Below, piece by piece: positions 35,063 through 46,064 of a DNA stretch of 64,000 nt. The notes beneath the pieces were generated by a model. That model had not been told where the DNA came from. It saw nothing but the letters and a program-made list of their open reading frames with translations, and made no database searches. This DNA comes from Fragum whitleyi. Lineage: Eukaryota; Mollusca; Bivalvia; Cardiida; Cardiidae. The translations under genes and the position numbers were made by a program. Each line of letters starts with the position of its first letter. Within the stretch, counting starts at the first letter, position 1. Location: contig OX411547.1 in NCBI GenBank assembly GCA_948146395.1, positions 32,096,614-32,160,613 of the forward strand, read 5' to 3'.

Positions 35063-35178
35063 GTGGCTCTTTTTCAAATATGATGGGTGTTCACATTGCT
35101 AGATACCTAGCCAATCCTGATTTTAAAGAAAAAGGAATGTATGGACAAAAGCAGATGAAGATGTACACTTCTGAAGAG
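35063..35178 (+). CDS. CSAD: CSAD-like exon (GGSFSNM motif)
   Basis: Acceptor TTTTTAATTAG, donor GTTTGT, 116 bp, phase 1 to 0. It encodes GGSFSNMMGVHIARYLANPD and FKEKGMYGQKQMKMYTSEE. In relatives the GGS(I/F)SN loop contacts the PLP phosphate. Confidence 0.9.
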
Positions 35179-36028
35179 GTTTGTTCCATTTCATTCTCTT
35201 TCCAAGTTCAAGAACAACTCTTATAGGCCAACAAAGGTGGATGCACAGTACATCTTGTCCTAATTGACCACTTAGGGGGCCACAAAAAAGTGGTCTCTTA
35301 TGGAAATGTTTGCTGAATACAATTTTTCATGATAAATAAGACAGCTAGGCCATTTTCAAGATCTTGTTTACAGTGATGGGACTTTTTATGATGGTCACTC
35401 AAGAAAATTGTTCGCTTAATAGTTTAGTAGTCTCTTAGCAATATTGACTTTATACTAGGTGGTCGAGAAAAAACGATACCGGGGTTATTTTATCTTTTTT
35501 TTTTCAATGTAAGATTGATAGTCTTTATGTAAAATTGAGTGCACAAAAAAAGTATTTTCACAAGTGTTGGGGCTAGAAAAGAAAATCACAGCATTTGGTG
35601 TTCAATGAATCAAGAATTTATAAACCTTACACGAAAATTAAAATCTGTTATCCTATTCCTTTAATGAAAAAATGACACAAAATATGGAAATTCTAGGACT
35701 GTTTCTTAAAATTTTCATAAAATGTTCCTAGTCACCTTCCTTTAAATACATGGTGTCAGGGTTTTGTAATATCCTGCCATACAATTATGTGGCCATATGC
35801 ATGTATATTGTGACTCTGGCACTTTTGTTTTATTTCATAATAAGCAATAAAAAGTTTTGCTGTTTTTGGAACAAAAACTTTAGGTGATGTGTTTTCCAGT
35901 TTGAGAAAAATTTGGTTGATTTCCAAGAGCCGTGAAATATAAAAAATAATGGCCTTATATTCAACATGGATGCAAAGTGTGATGAAATTATCATGAAGGT
36001 TGGAAAGAATTTCATTTATGTTTGTTAG

Positions 36029-36163
36029 GCTCATTATTCCTTGATGAAAGCTGCAGTATTTCTTGGTCTAGGAAGTGAAAATGTTGTGAAGGTCAAAACT
36101 GATGAAGCTGGAAGAATGTTACCAGAAGACCTCGAAGCCAAGATAAAAGCAGATATTGATAAG
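36029..36163 (+). CDS. CSAD: CSAD-like exon (AHYS motif)
   Basis: Acceptor TTTGTTAG, donor GTGAAG, 135 bp, phase 0. It encodes AHYSLMKAAVFLGLGSENVV, then KVKTDEAGRMLPEDLEAKIK and ADIDK. The His of AHYS stacks on the PLP ring in the family. The 3' half of this exon and its donor are repeated, decayed, in the following intron. Confidence 0.93.
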
Positions 36164-36200
36164 GTGAAGCATAATCAATTAATCTCCTTTATATAAAATG

Positions 36201-36930
36201 TTGTTTAAGTTAAAACTGACAACGCTGGAATAATGATACCAGAGGATCTTGAAGTCAACATTAATGCAAACATTGATAAGGAAAAATATAGACTGTTAAA
36301 CTTCTTGATATAACATGTTGTGAAGGTTAAAACTGGTGAAACTTGAAGAGTGAAACCAGAGGAATTTGAAGTCAAATTTAAAGCAGACATTGATTGATCA
36401 GGTAAAATATAAACTGCTTAAAGTAAAGTATAAACAGTTTATTTCCTTAATACAAAATGTTGTGAAAGTTAAAAGCTGGAAACTGGAATAATGGTAATAG
36501 ATAACCTTGATACCAAGATTAAAGCAGACATTGATGAGATGAAGTATGAACTGCTTAATTCACTGATTTAAAATGTTATATAAGTTAAAACTTTCATGGC
36601 TGGGGGAATGATAACAGGGCATCTTGATAGCAATGTTGAAGCATAAATTGACAAGGTGAAGTATAAACAGCTGAATGCTTTTGTATAAAATGTTGTGAAG
36701 GTTAAACTGATGAAGTTGGAAGAATGCTACCAGGGGACCTTGAAGCCAAGATCTATGCAGACATTGATAAAGTGAAGTATGAACATCAGAAGTCCTTAAC
36801 TAATATAAAATGTTGTGAAGTTAAAATTGCATGATGAAGCTAGAAAATTGATAAGGATGACTTAATGTTAAACCAATAATTTAGTAAAGAATGACAAGAT
36901 GAAGTATAAGCAACTAATTTTCTTAAATAA
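36201..36930 (+). pseudogene. Six decayed tandem copies of a CSAD exon 3' half, in the intron
   Basis: Units begin at 36201, 36318, 36460, 36575, 36693 and 36813 (115-142 bp apart). Each resembles the functional stretch from 36084 through the donor into the intron (TTGTGAAGGTCAAAACTGAT ... CAGATATTGATAAGGTGAAG ... ATAAAATG). Unit 5 (36693) is closest, with CTTGAAGCCAAGATCTATGC and ACATTGATAAAGTGAAGT. All lack the exon's 5' half and acceptor and carry stops or frameshifts, so they are not usable exons. Several keep a GTGAAG-like donor. Confidence 0.85.
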
Positions 36931-37105
36931 AGACTCAAATGATGGAAGCAAATGGTAAATGAAGAAATTGCCTGTCAAAAGCAATTTCTGCATTGTACAA
37001 ATATTTTCTACCTCAAAAGACAAGAAAGAGTAATAAAATTTCATCAGTTTAAATTGACATTTGCAATAAAGACTTGTAAGGTTTCATTTTTCCTACCTTT
37101 TCCAG

Positions 37106-37222
37106 GGTGAACTCCCAATGTTTGTAATGGGTACCTCAGGGACCACAGTGTTGGGTGGCTATGATCCATTGAATCCTCTAGCAGATGTTTGTGAAAAATA
37201 CAAAGTTTGGTTTCATGTGGAC
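37106..37222 (+). CDS. CSAD: CSAD-like exon (SGTTVLG ... HVD)
   Basis: Acceptor TTTTCCAG, donor GTAAGT, 117 bp, phase 0. It encodes GELPMFVMGTSGTTVLGGYD, PLNPLADVCEKYKVWFHVD. The terminal Asp of HVD is the conserved residue that pairs with the PLP pyridine nitrogen. Confidence 0.95.
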
Positions 37223-37653
37223 GTAAGTATGCACTGATGAATAACACAAGTTAATTTTATCTACAATTGAAGAAAAATAATGTAATCTGAATTAAATAAC
37301 CTTTGAAATAATTTTACTGTAAAAAGTTCAAATGAATTCAATTTAAATTTGTAAATGTATAAAATGAAAGACTATATTTTCAAAATATTGCTTTGAGCAT
37401 CAAATGTAAAGTTTTATGTGTTTATTCTGAAACAAATGAATAAATTCTTGATTGAGTACAATAAGTTATCTAACCTAATAGACCCTGATTCTTTGACTAG
37501 CCATTAGTTTGGGTGGGTTTTTTTCAATTTTGAAAAGGTATATTGAGCCAGGCTATTCCATAATTGAACTGTTAGGCACCACAGGCTTTTTGTTAGTATC
37601 TTTAACTTGATATGTTTTTAATGAATCACCTGCATGTCAATTTCTTTTGACAG

Positions 37654-37718
37654 GCTTGCTGGGGTGGAGGAGCACTATTGTCAAACAAGCACAGATGCCT
37701 CATGAAGGGCATTGAAAG
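37654..37718 (+). CDS. CSAD: CSAD-like exon (ACWGGG)
   Basis: Acceptor TTTGACAG, donor GTACTG, 65 bp, phase 0 to 2. It encodes ACWGGGALLSNKHRCLMKGI and E. HVDACWGGG corresponds to HVDAAWGGG of GAD and CSAD, with Cys for the second Ala. Confidence 0.93.
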
Positions 37719-38724
37719 GTACTGAAATAAAGCTTAATTGAACTGTACTTGAAACTGATTTTATCTGACAAGAAGCTTTATTTCAATCTGTATAAAAGTC
37801 AATTTTCTGGACCTAATATGTGACTTGCTATTAGCTTGCTATTTTTACTAGGGATTAAAATAAAAGAGAATGTAATTTGTATGAGAAATTCTATTCCATC
37901 AAAAGTATTTTCTTAGTTCACTCTATTCTTTTTCCATACACAGAATATGCCATAAATACAATGAGAGCTCATTTTTGTGTACCAATGCTCTGAGTTGGAT
38001 AATAAATTCAAAGTTAAATGGGGTATTATTCTTACAAAAATGCTTCTAGGGTTATTCGCCTTGCTTTTTGTAAAAGCTCTTGTGATGATTAATACATAAT
38101 CATGCTAAGTTTCAAGAAGATTTCTGCAATAATTATAAAGATATGACCAGTGTTAATGTTTGTTATACCAATGCTAACACCAAAGAACGCACCAACAGCA
38201 ACTGACATGTCAAGGACACCAAAGTGATGACAAAAGCTCCAAAAAGTCTCACTAACAAATTGATGAAATATTCAAAATAGTTATTTTATATTGATGGATA
38301 TAATTGTAGGGAAAGAAAATAATCATCTGATATTGATCCTTCAGAAAAGTTGAGTAGTACATTTTTTGCCTTATTGCCATAGTAGGGAGCTTCAAATTCA
38401 CATTTATTTTTTCACCTTTAACTGGTGTAGCCCTATGAAATGTTAAATTTCATTTTGTCTTTATGTGAAATTGCTACTGAACTACCTTAAAATCAACACT
38501 ACCCAGATAGATTACTCAAATACCATATTTATTCTAATACATGTAATCCCCAATTTCTAATAATCGCCCATCCCCCAAAACACTGCCCAAAATCAGCCAT
38601 TTGAAGACCGATGGTACATTTTTGTAAGAACAATAAAATGTACCCATTTTGGCTTGTATTTCAACACACAATACTTATTCGCCAGTATGATGGACCAGAA
38701 TTTGATATTTCTGTTATATTTCAG

Positions 38725-38803
38725 GGTTGACTCTGTAGCCTGGAACTTACATAAAATGCATTCAGCACCATTACAGAATTCTGTCTTACTTTTGAAACAA
38801 AAG
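38725..38803 (+). CDS. CSAD: CSAD-like exon with PLP lysine (WNLHK)
   Basis: Acceptor ATTTCAG, donor GTTGGT, 79 bp, phase 2 to 0. It encodes RVDSVAWNLHKMHSAPLQNS and VLLLKQK. The Lys of WNLHK is the Schiff-base lysine; the residue two before it is Leu where the family almost always has Pro (NPHK). Confidence 0.93.
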
Positions 38804-38977
38804 GTTGGTTATGGTTCTGTTTTATTATTATGTTCATATATTTTCTTGGATGTGGTCCTGCTTGGTTCAGAGCACAATTTAGGGTAGCAGCCTTGTATCA
38901 TGATTAATCTTTGATGTGTCCCTAGTCACCATATTTCAGAGCCCTGCCTAAAACTTATGATAGTTAGGCTGGCGACC

Positions 38978-39344
38978 CAGGAGTGTGAAATTCCAAAGCC
39001 TGACTTGTCCGACATGGGTTTTTCTACTTGAAGATAAGTAATTTTTTCCATAATTCTGTTTTTCCACATCCCTGCCGGGTAACCGCATGAACAAGTAAGT
39101 ACTGGAACAATTATCAGAATGGTACTAAACAGATATAAGAGATTGATTATCATAATGAATAATAATATCAAAGGGTAAAAAACATTGTTTTTGATGAAGA
39201 AAATTTCTTCTTTAAAAACAATGTTTTCTCAAAATTGATTGATTTTCCTTTTTGATGACATGCTATTTTTGATCCAGGACAAGTAGAAAATGATATTTTA
39301 CTTGTCAAGGTAATTTTGGAAAAGTCTGTGTTTCCACATCCCTG
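38978..39344. mobile_element. hAT-like MITE, copy 3
   Basis: Left CAGGAGTGTGAAATTCC, right TGTTTCCACATCCCTG; the interior shares GGTAAAAAACATTG and GATCCAGGACAAGTAGAAA with copies 1 and 2. A stray internal copy of the right end (TTTCCACATCCCTGCCGGG) lies near 39061, so the element was rearranged. Confidence 0.68.
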
Positions 39345-39599
39345 CCGGGTAACCCCATAAGTTTTTCAACTTCAGTATATAAATGCTGAAAGATTGTATA
39401 AAGTGACTTGTAACCTTCAATAGGCTGTTTTATGGATAACCCATTTCTATTCTTTGAAATAAAGATATGTGAGATTTACAGAATTCATATTTGAAAATAC
39501 TTAAGATGACAAGTTTAGATCAGTGCATTTCACATTCATGAATAATATAATTCAAATAATGTATGTTGGTTTTATCAACTTTGATCCTACTTTTCACAA

Positions 39600-40240
39600 T
39601 TGATTGTGCTACTTAGAGATTATACCAGATCTGTGTTCAGGATGACAAAACAGTGCAAACTGTTTGCCAATTATTCCCTGCTTTGCATTCAAGTGCACAT
39701 GCAGAGCGGGTATTATTGGGTAACAGTTGTACTGTTTTGTCATCCTGAACATAAGGCAGTACTTTACCTGTGTGACCTGTTTGAATTAAACTTGGGGCCT
39801 TACGGTCCAAAGCTCACTCAGGTGCTCTATCTCTCAACCATGAATACCATTTCCAGCATTGTGTGCAGGATGATAAAATTGTGCAAACAGTTTTCCAATT
39901 ATACCCTGCTTTGCATGCAAGAGTATGTTCAAAGTAGGATAAAATTTGACAACTGTTTGTACCATTTTGTCATCCTGAAGGTAAGGCAATACTTGGAATA
40001 ATTAACCTGTTTGAATGGATCTCTTGGTCTGAAGCTCACTCAGGTGCTCTATCTCTCAGCCATGAACACCATTACCAGCCCTGCTTTCATGATGACAAAA
40101 TGGTGCAAACAATTGCCAATTATACCCTGCTTTGCACAAAAGTGCACATGCAAAGCAGAGTGTTATTGGCAAACTGTTTGCACTGCTTTGACATCCTGAA
40201 CGTACGGCAGGTTCAGTCCCATCTCATTTTTCGGATACTT
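39600..40240. repeat. Three tandem copies (about 225 bp) of an internally palindromic repeat
   Basis: CAGGATGACAAAACAGTGCA (39638), CAGGATGATAAAATTGTGCA (39866) and CATGATGACAAAATGGTGCA (40088) each open a fold-back closing with TTTGTCATCCTGAA-like sequence. Units are joined by AAGCTCACTCAGGTGCTCTA and CTCTCAACCATGAA. The array ends at the acceptor of the next exon. Confidence 0.78.
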
Positions 40241-40244
40241 TCAG

Positions 40245-40326
40245 GGTATTTTAGAAAAAGTAAACAAGTTCAATGCTGAGTATTTATTTCAACCAGACAA
40301 ATGTTATGATACTTCTTATGATGTGG
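40245..40326 (+). CDS. CSAD: CSAD-like exon (YLFQPDKCYD)
   Basis: Acceptor ACTTTCAG, donor GTAAGT, 82 bp, phase 0 to 1. It encodes GILEKVNKFNAEYLFQPDKC and YDTSYDV. YLFQxDKxYD is conserved in GAD/CSAD. Confidence 0.94.
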
Positions 40327-40635
40327 GTAAGTAAATAGGGTCTGTAATTTTACTTCTTTCCGAAAGACAAAATATTATACTGTATTTTCCTCGAAATAAG
40401 CCACAGTTTAATTATTTGAAATCTTCAAGGGTGTGGCTTAAATGCTGATGCAACTAATATGTCAATTTTATTTTTCCATGAGGTTATAAATGGAAGGTAT
40501 GGGTAAACAATGGTTATGAAATTTTGATACATTTCACCCATTGTGAAGAGCTACAGATAAAGGGTTTATTTTAATGATAATGGGTTTATTTTGGATATCA
40601 AATTAAATCATTTTACATATACTTGAACACACCTT

Positions 40636-40697
40636 TATTGTGGGTATTCATTGGAATTGTCTCATGGAGACAATTCAAATGAGTACCCACAACAATG
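40636..40697. repeat. Foldback hairpin, GTCT..AGAC loop family
   Basis: GTGGGTATTCATTGGAATTG pairs with CAATTCAAATGAGTACCCAC around GTCTCATGGAGAC. Relatives at 53451-53503 and 56712-56765. Confidence 0.75.
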
Positions 40698-41384
40698 GGT
40701 TTCAATGAGAAATAAAGATTTTAGACTGGCTTTACCCCCTTTTATCTGTACCTCTGCCCTCTGTTACTTCACAATAATTGTTTGTCATCAAAACTAAATT
40801 CTAAATAATGATAATAAGAAGTAAAATATTCAATCCAATATATCTATTTTATTCTGCCCAATGCCTTAGAGTGCAGTGACTTTATTATGAACAGATACAA
40901 GCTAAGATCTAATTGTTTGTGAAAGAACTTAATTTTTTCTTGTTTTATGAATAATAATTTTTGGGGTTTTTTTTAGAATTAGAGTTAATGTCTATTGTCA
41001 ATTTTATTGTCATTTTGGAAGGTTTTCCTGGATAACAGATCATTAGCATTCATTTTACTGTCCTCATGAGAGTTTCTGTTGGATGCATTTTTTTTGCATA
41101 TCAAATAACACAATAAGTTTAGACCTTTTTTCATGCTCCTTACAATTGACTCCAAACAATATTGATGATAATTAGAAAAGAAAAGAGCCTGTAGGTGACA
41201 TTTCCAACAATTCAAAATGTGTGCAAAGCAAAGACTGTGGCTAGTCTGTGCATCTGCACACTCCGCAATTTATGGAGACGTAGACGGTTCAACATTTCTC
41301 TAGTTATCATATGTAACTTCCTGTTTGCACCTCACACAGATGTCAAATTGTTGGAAATGTCATGCACATGCTCAAATGTTTCAG

Positions 41385-41502
41385 GTGATAAAACTGTACA
41401 ATGTGGTCGAAAGGTAGACTGTTTTAAACTCTGGTTTATGTGGAAGGCTCTTGGAGATAGAGGTTTAGAGGAAATGACAGATAGAGCTTTTGATAATGCA
41501 AG
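41385..41502 (+). CDS. CSAD: CSAD-like exon (CGRKVDCFKLW)
   Basis: Acceptor TGTTTCAG, donor GTAGGA, 118 bp, phase 1 to 2. It encodes DKTVQCGRKVDCFKLWFMWK and ALGDRGLEEMTDRAFDNA. It is strongly conserved in GAD/CSAD. Confidence 0.95.
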
Positions 41503-42778
41503 GTAGGACAAGTGATCATTTTTAAATTGCCAATGCTCAAAGTGCTTTTAGTGTCATGATTGCATCATGATTGCCCTTTTTCTGTCCATCTGTCCACAAT
41601 ACTATAAAATTTTCTCCTCCGTTATCATCAGGCCAATCTCAATGAGACTTGATAGGGATGATCCTTGGGTGAGGCTTTATTTTGTTGGTTAAAAAAATTG
41701 CATTCTATTTGAAAGTCTAGTTTCCATGGCAACAATATGTTCATCATTATTCTTTATTAAATATAATAGGATTGAAATCTTTTAAATTTCTAAAACAGAA
41801 ATCAAGAAGGAAATTTCATTAGAAAAAATCTTCAACGAAACGGTATTTTCAAGGTGTAGAGTTTTGATTTTTTGCAAGGGACTTATAATTTGTTGATGTA
41901 ATGCCCCAGGGGCACCATATCAGTGGATCAGCACAAAACTATTTTAAGTGCCTTTAATTTATAGGCTTTCAACAGTTTATTCACTGACACCATAAAATAG
42001 GCTCTGACAAGGCTTACTCCATTGACATTGAATGAGCTGTGGGTTGGTATGCTGGTTGTAGGACAATGGTATCCTCATTCTCCAAACGGCTGTTGGTGGT
42101 TGTAGTGAGGTGTTGTGGTGGCTGCCACACTTGTTTTGGTCCTACAGTTAATTACTGCCTTAGCTACAGTCAGCACAGCAGGCAGGGGTTCTCCGTGTTT
42201 TTTCCGTCTACAAACAAGATCTATCCACCACAATTCTTATTCAGTTTTCATTAATATTTTACAAATAAGAAAGTAAATGCAGCACAAAACCATAAGTTCC
42301 TTTAATTTATATGTAGGCTTTCAATAGTTTTTGCTTTGACACCATTATATAGGCTCTGCCAAGGCTTACTCAATAGACATAGAATGAAATCATTATATAG
42401 AAATGTGTAACAGACATTGATGCTTCTAGTATTGCTATCTACCCAAACAAACTTTTCAGCTGACACTTAAATACTAATCAAGGGAAACAAATGTGCAAAA
42501 TTACTTTGAAATCTTATCAAGAATGTTAAAGATATGCTCAGGATAAGATATCTGTTATCATTTTACATTCAGCCTTGAATTTTATTGACCATGGAAAAAG
42601 TTCATTTGAGATGCATTGAAAACTATGTAAAGAATATGCTCCTGACACAAATTTTCCCTTGACCTTGAGTAGTTACCTTGACCGTGGGCACATCTGACCA
42701 ACTTTCAACACATGTCATTTAAGTACATGTCCAGGAGAATAGCTGTGCCAAGTAAATGCAACACTCATCCATAAATTG

Positions 42779-42850
42779 ATGGCTCAGTGCAAAGTAGTTG
42801 TAACTGCCTACAAACATATAGGTAGTTACAACTGTTGTGCGCTGGGCCAT
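42779..42850. repeat. Foldback hairpin, subfamily 2
   Basis: ATGGCTCAGTGCAAAGTAGT with ACTGTTGTGCGCTGGGCCAT; stem GTAACTGCCTA/TAGGTAGTTAC. Confidence 0.83.
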
Positions 42851-43103
42851 TGAAATGTGGACAAGTGGGACACCCCAACTAACAAACCCAGCCACCAATT
42901 TATGCCATAAGACACAACTTGTGGCAATCTACAATTTTATTAATATAATAATGCTTTGGGGTAGAAACTTTAAATTATTTAACACAAATTTGGATAAAGT
43001 TTTATTTAAATATATCAAGTTTATGTATAGACATTAATCCACAATTCAAAATGTCAAGCTCCTGTGTGATTCATTAAAACACAGTTTGTCATTTCTTTTA
43101 CAG

Positions 43104-43158
43104 ATATCTTACAGAAAAACTTAAAGAAACAGAAGGCTTTAGGCTGGTCATTCCAAAG
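43104..43158 (+). CDS. CSAD: CSAD-like exon (55 bp)
   Basis: Acceptor TTTTACAG, donor GTAATA, phase 2 to 0. It encodes RYLTEKLKETEGFRLVIPK, matching the helix and start of the C-terminal domain. Confidence 0.9.
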
Positions 43159-43454
43159 GTAATACTTTAGACCACTACTACATGTATTTTATCTTCTGGT
43201 TCTCGGGACAAGTCTAACAAGAAGAAATGTCGGAGGAGGGAATAAGAATAAAGATAAATTGCCTTAAATCCTATATTCATAATAATAACATTTTTCCCTT
43301 TAATTTGAGGTGAATTTCCTCTATACAATCATATAAATCTCAAATTAGAGAGGAAGTCTCAAAAAGTTCCTAAAAATTTTTTGCATTTGAAGTGAATTTT
43401 CTTAGTAAAAAATGTTGGGGTGCTACTTTTAGGAGGGTGCTATTATTAGAGGAA

Positions 43455-43710
43455 ATACGTTATGTGATCCATCACACGAAAAAGAGAACTTTGATGAATG
43501 AAAAGTCAAAAAAGAGATCAGTTTGAGTACAGATCAACCGGAAGTCCAATTTCAATAATTCTTGAACCAGATGAATTATCCTAGATTCAGAAAATAAGCA
43601 AAGTGCAAAAAAGTTTGACCCTAGTCAGACTGCCCAGTTCAGGCAGTCTGACTAGGGTCAACACTTTAGGCACTACCCAGATGGTCCCTTTTCGTGTGAT
43701 GGGTCACATG
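43455..43710. mobile_element. Palindromic MITE (GGGACCATCTGGG type)
   Basis: Left ATCCATCACACGAAAAAG, right CTTTTCGTGTGATGGGTCAC; the centre is the hairpin GACCCTAGTCAGACTGCC with GGCAGTCTGACTAGGGTC. A related copy is at 43806-44045, another at 57055-57350, and a fragment at 4016-4060. Confidence 0.75.
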
Positions 43711-44160
43711 CTACAAAAGTTATCTGCTAAACCATCAATTTTTGTTTGCAATATTATTGAGGACAAAAAATAGTGTGAACACTGATTGTGAAAGAAAATA
43801 TTTGTGTCTCGTCACGTGAAAAGGGACCATCTGGGAACTTCTTTTAATAAATATTTGAAAAAGAGATCGGTTCTATTTCAGGTCAAACAGAAGTCGAATT
43901 TCAAAAAAAGTCTATAAACGGAAGGTAGATTAATCATTCTAGATTCAGAAAATTAGCTTAGTACAAAAAGTTTCGACCCAAGTCAGTCTGTGCAGTCTGC
44001 CCAGTCTGACTAAGGCTGAAATTTAATGGCCCCTTTTTGCCTAACAGGTAAAATTTTATCATGTAAAAATCATAAGGAGGGAAATCCAAGGTCTGTGCAG
44101 AAAGGAGTTAATCTCATTAGAAAAGTTTTTTGTATAATTAGAAAAATGCATTTATTTCAG

Positions 44161-44250
44161 TTTGAGTGCACCAACATCTGTTTCTGGTATATTCCAAGGT
44201 CCCTGCTTAACCAGGAGGAAACCCCAGAATGGTGGGAAAAGGTTGCAAAG
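44161..44250 (+). CDS. CSAD: CSAD-like exon (TNICFWYIP)
   Basis: Acceptor TTATTTCAG, donor GTCAGT, 90 bp, phase 0. It encodes FECTNICFWYIPRSLLNQEE and TPEWWEKVAK. The (T/V)N(V/I)CFWY(I/V)P segment is conserved. Confidence 0.94.
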
Positions 44251-44931
44251 GTCAGTCTGGGAATTTTATCTGAGTTTTTTTGTTTAAATTTATTTCTGTT
44301 GTAATGAATGTAACATAAACCATATGCATGTCTACATGCACTAAAGACCCTTTACAGGGGCTTGCAAATTGCTGAAATTAATCTTTTAGCGGGGAACAGA
44401 ATTCCAATTTGAATATTTCAGAATGGAAATTATTCTTATTCAAAACTCATGAATAATATTTATTTATTAGACAGAAAAGAAATAATCAAAAAGAAAAGAA
44501 AATTTAAATGAAACTTTAAAATTCAACTTTTTGTCTCCCAGATTTTAAACAATTAACTATGCATTAATTTGCATTCTATATGATAATGTCATATCTGTGA
44601 ATACATGTGGGGTTGCGAGTTTATTACTTCTTCCAGACTTTGTAGCCCATATCCTGCTATATTTTAATTGAGCCTGTTGGTGACATTTCCAATAATTTGA
44701 TATGTGAGTGAGATGCAAACATTGAGAGGCGTAGACAGCCAACTACTGTAAATATAATGTTACCTGATGGTTTACAGATACTTAAAGACCTTAGCTATCA
44801 ACAAAATGCCTAGTGAAGACTCTGTTCAGACTGTGCAGATGCACAGGCTGGTCAGAGTCTTTGCAATGTACATATATGAAATTGTTGGAAATCTCACGCA
44901 TAGGCTCAATTATGTTTTTAGAGAAAATGTA

Positions 44932-45395
44932 TTTTTAGCTCAGCAGTTAAGGTAATGTCATCACCTTATTGGCAATGTTGTTGGTGTTGATGTAGGCATT
45001 GGCATGACAAAATTTAACCTTGGTCATATCTATGTGTTTATTGAAGATATTTTCATGAAACTTGGCATGCATATTCATTATCAAAAGAGCTATTTAGGCT
45101 ATAAAGGGGGTAACTCTAAAAGCAATTTGATGAGAGTTATGCACAATTTGGCTCTACTGACCAGTTGATAGCGGTTTTCCGTCTGGCATCCATCCACCTG
45201 GCTGGCTGTCCATCCAGCTCTCTCTGTGTCTGTCCCTGAGTCTGTTTGCTTTTGCTTGTTAATGCTCTAGAGTCCACGCTTTTTATCCAATTATCTTCAA
45301 ACTTGGTCAGAATGATTGGACCATCACAAGAATCGTTCCTTTTGTAAATAAGTAAGTAGAGAGGTCACAGGTCCTAATGGGCTTCTTGTTAATCA
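44932..45395 (+). mobile_element. Helentron-like remnant before the last CSAD exon
   Basis: Starts near TTTTTAGCTCAGCAGTT; includes a CCGTCTGGCATCCATCCACC-like microsatellite remnant, CTAGAGTCCACG and AACTTGGTCAGAATGATTGG, as in the 10.8-kb element; ends CTTCTTGTTA. Confidence 0.45.
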
Positions 45396-45423
45396 TTGTT
45401 TATGATTATATTGATATTTTAAG

Positions 45424-45603
45424 GTTGCTCCTAAGATAAAAGAACAAATGATGAAAGATGGAACGCTAATGATAGGCTATCAGCCCTTGTCGGTGAAAGG
45501 ATTTGTGAATTTTTTTCGAATTATCATCGGAAATGCAGCCTGCACACATGAAGATATGGATGCTGTGATACAAGAGATAGACAGAATAGGGAGAGACTTG
45601 TAA
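45424..45603 (+). CDS. CSAD: CSAD-like last coding exon with TAA stop
   Basis: Acceptor TATTTTAAG, 180 bp. It encodes VAPKIKEQMMKDGTLMIGYQ, PLSVKGFVNFFRIIIGNAAC, THEDMDAVIQEIDRIGRDL and stop. The GYQP...NFFR block is the C-terminal signature of GAD/CSAD; the loop between GYQP and NFFR (LSVKGFV) lies in a region that differs between substrate classes. Confidence 0.95.
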   Translation, partial: VAPKIKEQMMKDGTLMIGYQPLSVKGFVNFFRIIIGNAACTHEDMDAVIQEIDRIGRDL

Positions 45604-46060
45604 ACATTTTTAGATAGAAAACAATGGGGTTTCTGTTACTGAACAAATCTATGACAAGTACAAAAAAGTTGTAACTGCCTGTCTGTTCCTTTAATTTATC
45701 TCTTTTCTCTACAACCCCTGAATTCTATATCTGAGTGGAAAACAATGGGGGTACTGTTACTGAACAAATTGATAACTAAGCATGAAACAGTTGTAACTGC
45801 CTATATGTTTATAGGCAGTTATAACTGTTTTGTGCTTAGCCATCAAAATGGGTTTCTTTTATTTTAGCTCTTGCCTCTACAACCCCTGAATTCTATATCT
45901 GAGTGGAAAACAATGGGGGTACTGTTACTGAACAAATCTATGACTAAGTGTGAAACACTTGTAATTGCCTATATGTTTATAGGCAGTAATAACTGTTTCG
46001 TGCTTAGCCATCAAAATGTGTTCCTTTAATTGAGCTCTTTTCTCTGCAACCCCTGAATTC
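45604..46060 (+). repeat. CSAD 3' flank: about 165-bp tandem unit with hairpins
   Basis: AACAATGGGGGTACTGTTAC and AACCCCTGAATTCTATATCT repeat near 45617 (partial), 45740 and 45908. Units 2 and 3 carry subfamily 2 hairpins at 45775-45843 and 45941-46010. It begins 14 bp after the stop, so it is probably transcribed 3' UTR. A possible AATAAA lies much later at 46876-46881. Confidence 0.7.
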
Positions 46061-46064
46061 TATG

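Larger units (their letters stand above)
29487..45603 (+). other. CSAD: Gene B: PLP-dependent cysteine sulfinate/glutamate-type decarboxylase
   Basis: Gene-level entry; 14 exons are listed separately. They join in one frame to 486 residues plus stop, close to the usual ~490 of animal cysteine sulfinic acid decarboxylase. Group II decarboxylases use pyridoxal phosphate; CSAD makes hypotaurine (to taurine) from cysteine sulfinate in the cytosol, while relatives GAD and GADL1 make GABA or beta-alanine. Landmarks: [87 protein letters not shown] (PLP lysine, about residue 296), CGRKVDCFKLWFMWKALGD, GYQPLSVKG and NFFRIIIGNAA. My recollection of family sequences puts it nearest CSAD, but substrate cannot be settled by eye. 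The missing N-terminus should be a few to about twenty residues on an exon ending in phase 1, not found. Confidence 0.88.

Noticed and set aside
39600..40199. 133-codon plus-strand frame and a following 62-codon frame
   Set aside because: Both are translations of the three-copy palindromic repeat; repeated words explain the open frame.
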